Assembly: GCF_020740795.1 (NCBI RefSeq)
Contig: NC_067295.1
Coordinates: forward strand, 558,001-622,000
Direction: 5' to 3'
DNA from: Apus apus
Lineage: Eukaryota > Chordata > Aves > Apodiformes > Apodidae
DNA: 64,000 nucleotides
Under the pieces are notes generated by a model. That model was not told where the DNA came from and did not search any database. It was given only the letters and a program-made list of their open reading frames with translations. Position 1 is the stretch's first letter. Each line of letters starts with the position of its first letter. The position numbers and the translations under genes were made by a program. Below, one piece after another: positions 25,126-55,400 of the stretch.

Positions 25126-26639
25126 CCCTGTAACTAAGCTCATAGAGTCAGCATCAGGCTCTGCCTTTCTATAGAGACCTTGTATAAACACTGTTGCTGT
25201 ATCATCACCAGTCACCGCTCCTTTGCAACAGGTTTTGCTCACACGTGGGTGGGAAGCACTTCTGCGTGAGGGAAGATGGGTCGGGGCAGCTGTGCACCAG
25301 CAAGGAGCAGGGCCATGGCTGGCCAGCAGGACACACGCTACCGCTGACTTCTGAGGTTGCAGCATTTCCACACCTAAATTGCTGCAAAGGAAACAAAAAG
25401 AAATAAACCCATCCATTTGCTGCCAGAGCCCGCACGGCTGCTCGTGCTTGCTGCTCAGGGCTTGCTAGTGCTCACACCGCGGTGGGCATGGCTGCCAGAC
25501 ACTCCAGCCTCCGCAAAGACTTGGGAGCAGAGAGGAAGTGCCAGGCTGTCTCACAGCACTGCTTGGAAAGAAACTCATTAACTTAAAAGTTGCCTTTAAG
25601 TTCCCCGCAGGCAGCAGGTGCAGGTCAGCGCTGGCAGGAGAGGGATGGCTGTGGCTTGCACGAAGGGCAGGTGCTGTGATCGCCCAAGCGTGCGTGTGGC
25701 CCCGGGGGTTTGGTGGTCCCTGGAGGGGCAGGCTCAGCGATGCAGTGAGCTCACCTGGCCTCCAGCTTTCCCAGGAGCCCATCACAACCGACCAGGACCT
25801 GCTTCGCTGAAGTACTTCTGCAAACCTTTAAGAGGAAACAGGACCGTGTGGTTAAGTCATGCGACCAGAACACCAGGTTCTGGGCAGGGCGCCCAGCGCG
25901 GGGCAGCTGCAGCCAGGGGGGTTCATGCTCCTTCTGCACCTCCAGCTCCCCAAGTACACGGGGCTCAGGTGAGGAGCGGAGGGTGCCCAGTGTCCTTCCA
26001 TCTCCCCTCGGTGGGGAAAGCAGTGTGTCCAGCTGCTGATGACCACCAGAACAGGACCGAGGAACCAGGGGCCATCAACCGAGGCGCTGCTGGCAGCGCT
26101 GACACTGCCCCACGCTGGGGAGCACCCGAGTTCAGAACTCACTGAAATAGTCAAACCCTCAGTTCCTGCTGTGTTGCTGCTCTAACATCGCTGCAGCAGC
26201 TACCAAGGCAATAATGCACGGAGTATCTGCAGCCTTCATTTAAAAAGTATTGATTAACGAATTTTTAAAATGTTGTGATTAGCTGCAAAAGTGATGGCAA
26301 CTTAAAGTTTTCATTTTCTATTACTTCTGATATCTGAATTTTACAGACAACTTCCAATTTCACTTGGTGATCATAAGAACAAGAAGCTTAACTACTTTTA
26401 AAAAATTAAATCCAGATGCTTATATAATTTTAAACAATGAAATAGTTTTGGAAATTTCATTCTCAGCCCATTTGCTTTTTCTGCTGTTGAGAAATAGGGG
26501 TGAGGGTCAGGAGCTTGGTGTGTGCCCGTGGCGTGCTCCTTCACATCCTCCAGGGTTTCAGCCTGGTGACTGGAGTGCCACCTCCCCTCCCTCAACGTGT
26601 GCAGGACACCACACCCTAGAGCAGATTTGGAGACCTTGC

Positions 26640-27793
26640 AGAGGTTTCACTGTCGCTTCTTACCCAGTTCCTCAACAACCCACAGAGCCGAGTCTTTGAT
26701 TCCAATAGTGTCCAGAATCCACACACTGGGAAAACCCTGCACCTGGAGCATGTGCCAAGCAGCCCTTCCTCTGGTTCTCCCTCCTGGCAGCCCTGCTGCT
26801 CAGGGACCTCCTGAGCTGGAGCCCGTGTTTGTTTTAGCTGCCACAGCTTGAAAGTCAGGAGATAAGGAGGTTGTTTAGAAACTGACGCTTTGCCACTTGG
26901 CAGAACAGTTTCATTTGCAGAACTTCCTACTCCATCCGCTGGAAACAACTCATGCTTTACAGGCTTTCTAGCATCTGGAATCAATTCCTCCAGAAGTTTT
27001 GCCACAGAAACAACAAATTATTATCTTTTAACCATTAAGCAAACAACAGACCTGTTATCCTACAGTGGGAGGAGGCGATGACACCTTCGTCCTTCAGCAC
27101 CAGATCCCTTAGGAACTGAACAGTGAAGCAAGGACCCCACACATGGATTCATCCATCTCCACTGGCCTTCCCAGGCTGGCAAGCAACCTGTACCCACCTC
27201 TGATCTTGGTTGGAATGAGGGTGAAAAAACTGGGGCAGTTTACAGACACCTGCAGCCAAAGAATACCTGAATTAAATTACATGAGGAATAACAATCCTGA
27301 TTCAGGGAGAATCTTCCTAACAAGCCCAAGGCTGCCCCCAGCCCCTCATCCGTCAGCCAGGTCTCATTTGCAGGAGTGCAGGACCAGCAGCCCCTAAACA
27401 TACTGCTCTGTGGTGAAACCACCCAACCCTGGGCACAGACAGAGCTCTTCAAGCTTGTAAATCCAACTGGAGCAGGGATGGGGCAGATGGAAGGCAGTCT
27501 GGATGCTTGTAAAAACAGGAATCCAGCTCTTGCAAGTTGTCCTGGGCTCTTCCTGCCTGACTCCTCACTCCCCCTCTCCCTGCAGGGATGGTTCCCTCCC
27601 TGAGCACCCAAAACCTGTGGTACAGGCACCCTAACCAAATGGGAGAGACCCCCTGAAGTGACAGTGCTTCATCCCACATGGCAGCTGAGTCGGAAACAAG
27701 CACAGACACCCTCCTGGTTCGGAGCTTGTTGTACACACGGAAGCCAGTTCTGATCACAACAAGGATCAGACACCCCAGGGTGGGCACACAGAG
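26640..27793 (-). other. Candidate unrecognised minus-strand exons (weak)
   Basis: Between the convergent SCNN1B and COG7 genes, several open stretches on the minus strand end at plausible splice sites. One is after the acceptor at 27793 (LCVPTLGCLILVVIRTGF, a possible membrane segment). One ends NLIQ before GTATTC near 27275. One spans 27115-27052 (FLRDLVLKDEGVIASSHC). One starts near 26967 (DARKPVKHELFPADG). Phases of the last three are compatible (0/0, 0/1, 1). I recognise no family and the first piece lacks a convincing donor. Chance open frames are the main alternative. Confidence 0.15.
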
Positions 27794-27999
27794 CTGTAAC
27801 AAAGGGGAATGGCAGCAGCAGGTCCAGGGTGAGAGCTGGCAGGGCTGACCCACCCAGCCCCTCACACCTTCAGCCCATCCAGTGCCTGCCCCAGGCTGCT
27901 CACCCTCTGAAACACACAAGCAGCAGGCAAAGAACAGCCTCGAAAATCCTCAGCTTCTAGTGACAAGGCAGAATGATGGGAGAGGCACAGTGAGATTCA

Positions 28000-29670
28000 C
28001 CCATCTCGCACCAAAGGTAAATGGGAACAGCATGTTCTCTGACAGGACACAGACAGTTTACTATTCCAGTTACTGCTGGTTTATAGAGGGCGTCTGACAA
28101 CTAATAAAAAGGTGGAAAGTGTCTCAGGTACTTGACTTCAGCTCTCTACCAGCTTGGCTCTCTCCCCCAAATAGGTTGATTGCAGATAAACCTGCATGTG
28201 CCAAGGGGCTGTTTTTTCACTGCAGCAGCAGCTGAGCACAGGCAGGACCAGGCACAGAGCTGGGGACAGAGCTCTCCAGGGAAAGCCACCACAAATCACA
28301 GCCACACGAGGCATAGAAGTCCCAACTCAATACAGCACCAAACTCCCCATTCATTTTGGTATTTTTTTAAAGTACTTGTCATACTCTGAAACAAAAGAGT
28401 AAACACCTAACCAAAAACTTCACCAAGAAAAAAAACCTTGCAGAAAACAATCTTACTTTCCTGCTTTGAAATTTTTTTAGATACCAAAATTCACAAAACC
28501 CAAAATCTATTTACAAATCACTTCTGCTCTCTTCACCTCCCCAGAGTGCAGATTTGGCAGCAAAACATCACCAAAGTCCAGCTGAGAATAGCAAAAAATA
28601 CACTCAAAAAATACACAATTGGTAAAACACAAGCCCACATCAACATGTTACATATTTGCTATAAAACACAGAGAAGATGCTGGAGTGACCAAAAAAGATG
28701 TGACACTGCCTAGAAGAGGCAGGTTTGGCAGCAAACCAGAGCCGCCCAAGGGAGAACACAGCAGACTACAGAGTCCCTGAAGGAGCACAAGAATGACAGC
28801 TGCCCAACAGACAGAGGCTGCTGGGGAAAAAACAGTCAAAAAGGACAGCGGAAAGATCTGTGGATGGGGCTGGACACAGGGTAGAGCAGCTTGAACCAAG
28901 CTAAAGAAAGAAGAGGCAAAGACATGAACACTGGGAAAAGAATTACTCCCCTAATTATCTGGTGGTCGAACAGAAAAAACTGCACAAGCAGATGGAGAGA
29001 AGGGGAAGAATTTTTTTCTCTCCAGAAGATAATTTTGCAGGAGAGGTTTTACCCAGCACCATCTCACACAGCTGGCATTCCAGTTTTGGGCCCTGTTTAT
29101 ATTCTGCCCAGTTTGCTCCCAAGAAAAAAAAGCTGTGGCAGTGCTGGAAGCACACTTAGGCTAGACAAGGTTTTTAGAAAGGTCTATATACCAGGCTTTA
29201 ATAAATTTTACAAGACAACAAGACTTTCCTTACGTTTCTTATAAACTTCATAGCTTTCAGTAGAATGTATGAATCCCACATGGAACAACCCACAAAACTG
29301 GTTTTATTCTCAGGGCTGAGCTTCATCATGCTCCATCTACTAACTGATGAGTCTGTCTTCTTGACTTGGTGAATAATGACAGACTTGAGCAATGACCATT
29401 GCCTCCAGGTAGAAGAGCTTCCAATCAGTCGATCTTTGTTGCACCTACCCCATAATTTTAGATTCAGAATTGATTAAATTTTCTGAAAATGCCAGTCATC
29501 TCACCGCCAGGAAGCACGAACTCTCCAGCAACCAGCAGAACATTGCTAGTCAGAAGCCAGCACTGATCAGCCTACTCAAGGTCCTCCAGATAGTTTTTGG
29601 TAAATTGGGCTGTAGGACATTCCCCATTTCTGAAGATGGAAAAATGGAACAAGCTTTTTCTAGACAAAGA
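28000..29670. other. Intergenic or distal COG7 3' UTR, no gene recognised
   Basis: This is AT-richer sequence with A-runs and no exon that I can support. It could include an extended COG7 3' UTR, since further minus-strand AATAAA-like signals occur, but the nearest good signal to the COG7 stop is at 29673-29678. Confidence 0.4.
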
Positions 29671-29672
29671 CA

Positions 29673-29678
29673 TTTATT
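29673..29678 (-). terminator. Candidate polyadenylation signal of COG7
   Basis: TTTATT on the plus strand reads AATAAA on the minus strand, 130 bp after the COG7 stop codon. It is the first canonical signal downstream. Confidence 0.5.
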
Positions 29679-29807
29679 AAAAGTTGTTCAGAAAGAAACC
29701 CCCCTGATCTCCAGACATTTTCACTGTCCTTGCAAAGCTTATGGGGAATTAAAACCCACCCCAGCAGTTCAGCCCTCAGGCAGAGCCCAGCAGCAGAGGG
29801 GTTGCAG

Positions 29808-48751
<18,944 letters not shown>

Positions 48752-48845
48752 CCCGGCGCCGCGGGCGGGCAGCGCAGGCCGGGCTGCGTGCGGGGAGGCG
48801 GCCCCGGGGCGGAGGAGGGGCCGGGGAGGAGGACGGGAAGGGAGG

Positions 48846-48890
48846 CGGGCCCGGGGAGGGAGGACGGGCCCGGGGAGGGAGGACGGGCCC
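48846..48890. repeat. 19-bp tandem array upstream of COG7
   Basis: The unit CGGGCCCGGGGAGGGAGGA occurs twice in full plus a partial third copy, about 100 bp upstream of the COG7 start codon. Confidence 0.75.
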
Positions 48891-48913
48891 CGGCGCGGCA
48901 GGAGGGGCCGGGC

Positions 48914-48981
48914 CGGGCCGTTTCTCCTCCCGGGCCGTTTCTCCTCCCGGGCCGTTTCTCCTCCCGGGCCGTTTCTCCTCC
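48914..48981. repeat. 17-bp tandem array upstream of COG7
   Basis: The unit CGGGCCGTTTCTCCTCC is repeated four times without mismatch, 160-230 bp upstream of the COG7 start codon, within the CpG island. On the minus strand it reads GGAGGAGAAACGGCCCG. It may lie in the 5' UTR or core promoter. Confidence 0.9.
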
Positions 48982-49160
48982 CGGGCCGCCCCCCAAGCCC
49001 CGCCCCGGTCACTCGCTGCGTTTCGTGCCGTCCCCCACGAGCCGCATCGCGCAGAGCCCGGGCAGCCCCGGTGACAGCGGGGGCAGGTCCCTGGCACAGC
49101 CCCTGCTCTGGCTCCCGGCAGGCACGGCAGGAGAGCTGCTTGTTGGTACCGGTTTGCTTT

Positions 49161-49166
49161 TTAATT
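49161..49166 (-). terminator. Candidate polyadenylation signal of GGA2
   Basis: TTTAAT on the plus strand reads ATTAAA on the minus strand, 314 bp after the GGA2 stop. It lies about 410 bp before the COG7 start codon, so the two genes would be separated by only about 0.3-0.4 kb. Confidence 0.4.
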
Positions 49167-49479
49167 AAAAAATAAAAGGTAATGGGAGCAAGGGAAAATC
49201 TGCCCTGAAAGCAGCAAGAAAGACTTGTACAGAAGAAGCATTAAGGCTCCTGAGCTTTACAGGAGGGTCGTGTAAAGCAGGGTCAGCTACAGAAAAAGGC
49301 TGTGGCAGAAGCTGCCAGTTTACATTCCACCTGCCAGACACAGCACAGCAACCAGAAGGAAGGAGGAGATGGTGGATCCCGAGGAAAGGAGCCATCACAG
49401 AGCCCAGGCCAGCTCGGCTGGCACAGTCCCTCCCCATCCACCGCCGAGGGAAGATGGCAACGTCCCAGCCCGCTGAACT

Positions 49480-52400
49480 TCAGCTCCTGCCCCACAGCTC
49501 TGCTTCTGGGAAGCCAGTCAGCTCTCCAGCCTCCCTGAAGGGCTGCACACCTTGCCTGAAGGCCAGCTTGTACCTCAGTCGGATGGGATCCTGCAAGACA
49601 GGAATGGAGAGAGGGGCACGTTGCAGCTGCAGGTTCCTGGCCCCTCCAGCCTTGCTGCAGGGAACCCCCCTCTGCAAGGGGACAGTAACACTGCAGCTCT
49701 GCAGAAGCTCTGCACAGAACAAGGCCTGGATCTTTGTCAGTGTGGCTGGGAAACCCATGCAACCAACCAAGGGCAGGCTCTGCAATCCAGGCCTGACCAG
49801 CCTTCCCAATGGCAGAGGATTCCTTACACCAGTCTTGGATCTCATAATTATTCATCAATACAACAGAACTGCCACCCACTGTCTGTGCCTTGGGTGGCCT
49901 TGTGTCCCACCAGCTGCAAACCCCTGTGCAGGGTCTACCAGGAGCAATCTCTGCAGGCAGACTGAAGCAGAACTATGCAGGCCCCTGCAGCAAATGCCCA
50001 TTGGATCCTTCATAGCTCTGGAAAGCTGTTTCGGTGGGAAAACTGTCTTCCCAGAACAGCCCAGACTGCTCTGTCTCTCCCCTGCATCTCCCTGTCACAC
50101 AAATACCCCTCCCAGCACAGGGACTTTCCAGTGCTCCACCAGCACCCTCCATCACTGCACACACCTTGTGTGGATTGGCAAGCAGCAGGACCTGGGATAC
50201 CACTGCTGGGGGCAGAAGGGGGTTGAAGGCAGGCAGCTCAGAGCCAGATGCTGGCTGTAACTTTATTTTCATGGTCTGAAAGAGAAAAAATGAAAGCTTT
50301 TTTGGTCCATGCTGAAAAAGGGCTGGGAGTACTACCAAGCCACACAGGTGGTTAAAGATCCATCAGGCAGCTTTGGTCACTGAATGAAAAGCAGCCTTCC
50401 CACAGCCTACATCTAAAAGCAGATCTTCCTAAATAGACAATTTCCTGCTGCACACACCCAGGCAGAGGGAGTGTTGTACCCTGGAGGCTAAAGCAGCGTG
50501 TCTGGAGCCCTGTCTAGTTGTCCCAAGGCCTTTCTCTGCCCTATCTCTCCTCAAGGGATATTTCTGTGAAAAGGCACAGGGCCACAGGCACCACCACACG
50601 AGAGTCACCATTCAGAGAAGCAAGCCATGCCATTTCCAGGGAGCAGGCAAATCCTAAGCAAGCAATGGCAAACCTTCTTCTCAGGACATTTCTGAGTAGC
50701 CCCACTCTGCTACTCGTCACAGGCTCCTCACCTTTGGGACTGCAGCTTGGAACACTATGTCCTTAATTGGTTGAGCTGATGTGCTCAGCATGGAAAGAAC
50801 CATCACCAGCACATCTGGTCGGCCAGGAGCCAGGTCTCTGGAGAAGTGGAGCATAGCCTTGAAACCATTCCTGTCATACACCGTGAGTGGACAGACACTG
50901 CCTGCCAGGGACAACAGGAGAATCAGAAATGAAAACATGGATTCCCCTCCCTTCTGTGGGCAGAACAGCCAAGAAGCATGTATACAAACTTTCACTTCCT
51001 CCAGCAAACTGACAGTGTTGAATCAAAAAGCAGAGGAGCTCTGCTTTAGGAAGCAGGACAGCTCCCACCCAGAGACAGATGTTAAGCTTCTGGAGAAGCA
51101 CTGTGAGAAGCTTTATTACAGGTGCTAAGGGCAAACAGTTTAGAGCACATAACACAGGTTAGCCAGGGCAAGAAACTCCTGACTGCTGAGTGCAAAGGAC
51201 AGGGACATGTCCATGGTACAACCCCTGGCACTTGTTCAGATACATGAAGTTCCTCACAGAACAGCTGTTACTTTTCTCCAGCTGACCCACACAGCATGAA
51301 GCTACTTTGACTTCCTCCCCTGCAAAGATCACAACAGAGCTCCTGTAAGCCTCTAGGAAGCAGAGCTGGGGCACAGAAATCATTGTACTTACTTGGTGTA
51401 ATTTCAATTAAAGGGACAAAAAGGTTTTCTAGAGAAGCATCATGGGAAGCTGGATGCAAAGAGGCAGCAGGCTTCAGCTCAGAGCCTAAGCTGGAGAATG
51501 AAGTGTCTGCCATTGAGCTACTTGGAAGGTCTGGACAGGGCAATTTCATTGGTGATAAATCCCTGGAAAGAAAAGCATGTAGAAAGCTTGTATTAACTGG
51601 GGAGGCTACCTGGCATACACCATCATCTGCTGTGTCCATTTGTGTTCCCAGTCCCTCATCCCTTTTAGGTATAAAGAAAGGACAAGCTTACACTCTCTGA
51701 GTTCTTGAGATATTTGAAAACTCTTACATTATATGGAAGAAGCTGCTTTTTCAGTACATTAAGGCAGACTTTGATTTCTGCTACTACCATGAAACTGCTT
51801 CACGGCTTCAGAAGTCTGGTCTCTGCATACAGACTCTCTGGAGCTCTGGTCAGTGAGGTTAAATTTGGTTCAGAATCTGTTGGCCTCCACTGAACGCCTG
51901 GAAACTATATTGTCACAGCCTGAAGAAAGCTGGGCAAAGTACTTGAGTCACAGGTTTTTGTAAAAAGACCTGACTGTAAGGTTTCTGTTCCTTTAGCTCA
52001 GGATCACCTTGTCACTAAACCATGGGATTTGTCTGTCCAGAGTTCTGACCATTGGAAGGTCCTCATGTGCAATTACCAAAGTGCAATTAGATGAACAGCT
52101 AGTTGAAAGGCTTTCCTAAACCCCTCCCCTGTAACACAGTTCTGCTCATCTCCAAAGCCAAGCTGTACTGGGACAGTTTGCTTACAAGGATAATGTGTGT
52201 GTCCTGGACGGTGGAGAGAGCTGATCAGCCAGGCCCTGGAATCCACCCTCCTCTGCACAGCTCTCCTCCCAGCTCTCCTGCAGTCCCCATGTCTGAACAG
52301 CACTTATGGTTTCACCATGTCCATTGTGTGCAGCAGCCTGAAAAATAAGGCACTTCTGGTTCATGCTACAGAAACATTAGCAAAGATCAGGCCTGTTCCA

Positions 52401-55400
52401 CCAAAAAGAACCTCATTTTTAACAATGCTACTTGATGTCGAAGCAAATACGAGTGATCTGGTTGCAAAATGCACTGAGAAATTAATTGCAGAGCAGGAGG
52501 ATTCCAGTTTCCCTTCAGAGTAGTCTTGTATAGAGAGGCTGCTAGAGAAAGCTAGATCAAGAATCTTGTCTGATTTTAGTCCTTTGTACCTTATGGACTA
52601 AAGTATCTGAGGATCACTCACCTCTGCTAAGCCAAAATCAGGCGGTGGCTTCTGTACAACAGGAGAGTTGCTGAGACCTAAGAAAGATGCCAAAATGCCA
52701 CTGCTCAATTACAGAAAACAAGAGTTCTCTACTAGTTCTTCCTTTGCTGTCTAACAGCAGTTTGACTACAGTCTGACACCATTAGACAAGCTACATTATT
52801 GAAAACTTATGACACTGGCTGAAAGGGTCTCCTTTCTCTTACTTAGCACAGACATTAAAGCCAAAGTTCTCCCATCTTCAATAAATGCCATGAACCCTAG
52901 TGACAAGGAGAACAGTGCACAGAAATGCACATACAAACCTAAAGCCTTCAGCTCCTCATTGAGTAGACAGGTGGAGGTGGTGCTGCCCTGCTGGGAGGTG
53001 GTGGTTGTGTTTGCAAACTGATCTACAGGACACTGGGATGTCACCTCCAGTTCTGAGAAGTCAATCAGTGTGTAGCTCCTCACGTGCTGTGGGACTGGCT
53101 GGCAGGCTTGGGAACAGCAGAGAGAGTTAGAGAGAGACCTGAAAGGAACAGTGTATAGGAGGGCACAGACGTGCCCTAGAGGACTCACAGGTGAAGAACT
53201 TCAGGAATATTTTCTATCAACCACATGTAAAAGCAAACAATGGTTACATTATAGCTTTCCTGTGTTATAAGATTTTCTCCACATTTCTTCCCTGAGAAGC
53301 ACCTTCCTTCCAAGCTGCCCTCACACACTACACACAGGAGCAGAGCTCTTGTGGAACGCTGCAGGATGCTCTGTACCTGGTGCATCAGCAGAGCTGGTGG
53401 CTGAACCTCCTCCACCACCATCTTCAGGGCTGGCTACAACCTGCCTGTACTGTCTGAGCACCTGTGTGAGCTTGTCATTGGCCTGCAGGATCTCAGCTGG
53501 AAAACAGGAGGGGGAACAGAATATTAATGTTCTAACCCAACGGGCATGGTTTAAAGGTGAATGCAGAAAGCTTTGCCAGCAGGGTAGCCAGTGCCTTAGC
53601 ATTCCCCCTCTCAGAGGAAGGGCTTACCCCACTTGTCAGACAAACCAGACACACCTAACTGCAGAGAAACCCAAGGACAGGGTTGTCTCTTACCTAGAGC
53701 CTCGTCGTCCTCGACTGTCTCGCTGGCCAGGCGGAAGAGCAGCGGCCGGAGCTTCTCACAGCGCTGAAACAGAGTCTGTGGAAGGAAATGCTTCACATCA
53801 GGAGGTCCCCAAGGCTCTCACACTCTGCTGTCCCCGTGACCATCTGTAAGTGATGCTACCTCTAGAAAAGAAAGATGCACTTTCTGCCCAGGTCCAGACA
53901 GAAGGTATAAATGCTGCATGTTTCTGCACTCTCAAAATCCACAGTAGCCTGGAAGTACAGCCACTGGAACAAGGAGGCTTTGCTGGTACCTCCTCAGCAA
54001 CTGCTTTCTCTCTATACATAGAGGCATAAGATAGATCTGTGTCAAATTACTCATTTTAAAAGAAAAAATATCCAGGTTTGAATAGGTGGATCAGACTCCT
54101 GGGAAGCATTTCAACCACTGGTTGCTGCTCCCCTCAGTGCCACACGGCTCTGCCCCTGAGGAAGTGAGGAGGCACAGAGGGAGACATGTTTCCAGTCTAA
54201 CAACAGAGACTCTTCCATCTGCAGCAGCAGCCTCCCAGCAGCAGCCAGCTCCCAACTCTGCTGTCTCACACAGCCACAGAAGTCCTCACCTACAAAAATT
54301 CAGTTGTCTGAAGTTTTTTAAATTTGAGTCTGACAGGCATTCTGGTGGAATCTCAGGTGTTTGGAGGCCATAAAGTTATTCTGACAGCCCTGTTAGTGAC
54401 ATTAAACATTTCCTCAATTCACTGATATTTATGAGCAGACCATGAAGTCTGGACAGAAAAGGGGAATCACAGGAACCACAGCACAAGCTGAAGAGCACAA
54501 AGCTTTGAGCTCTGCTCAGGTCTCATCACACCCACCTAACCATGCTGGGGCTGCAGGGGTTCCCGTGAGCTATGCCACTGCTGGAGAAGAACCATTTCCT
54601 CCTAAGACACCAGAAGGAGATCAGCTAAGCTGGACAGAAGCTCCAGCTGGCACAGCAGCAGATGGTTCTGTTCCAGCTTCCATTACACTGACAGGAGGGG
54701 CCATTATTCATCAAATCCATGGTGATGCCCTCCCTGGCAGAGCTGAGGGCACTGTGCTGTCCTTTGAATCCTGCTGCCCTCCCAGCCACTGCCTGGGCCT
54801 TCCTCTTATGCAGGAAAAAACAGCACTTACCTCTAGGGTCTCCTGGTCGGATTTGGATAATTCTTGTCTCTTGTATTTTTCCAGCAATTCATCCATCTGT
54901 TTAGCATTCTCAGAAACCTCACGGATGGTATCCACTCTTCTGGACACCTTGGCTGACTTTTCTTGTTCCTTTGATGAAAAATGAAATAGAAGTATATGAT
55001 GACTGGGCTAATACAGACAGTGCATGTGCTCAGCCGGGTCACTCTGCATCACACTGGTGGGGGAGCTGCTTCCTATGAGTATCTTGATGCAGGGAGAGGA
55101 GGGAGAAGGCAGCAGGGAAGGATTCGCCCCCAGCAGCTCTGGTGTCGGCACCGCACCCGCCTCCCTGGCCAGGCTGAGGACAGGAACCTCCTCCACTCAT
55201 TTCACCACAGGCACGAGTAAGGTTTCAAAATTAGAGCTGGGAGTTGATGGCTTCTGCCATACAAAGGGCACCCTCAGAACAACCGCAGGGATGCTGTCAA
55301 ACCAGACCAGATCTCCCATTTATGCAGGGAAGTGGGGTGCCTTTCAGATGGGGAATGGGAACAGACACACCAGATGTGTGCACACACCCTGCAGACAAGA

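Noticed and set aside
48914-48990. Possible ETS or interferon-response site array in the 17-bp repeat
   Set aside because: The repeated unit lacks a clear GGAA core in the right context. No named factor site could be supported by eye.
52197-52523. 108-codon plus-strand frame in the GGA2 intron 12 region, with a protein-like C-terminal half
   Set aside because: It overlaps the inferred GGA2 exon 13 on the other strand, the antisense frame is also open, and no family was recognised. Chance cannot be excluded.
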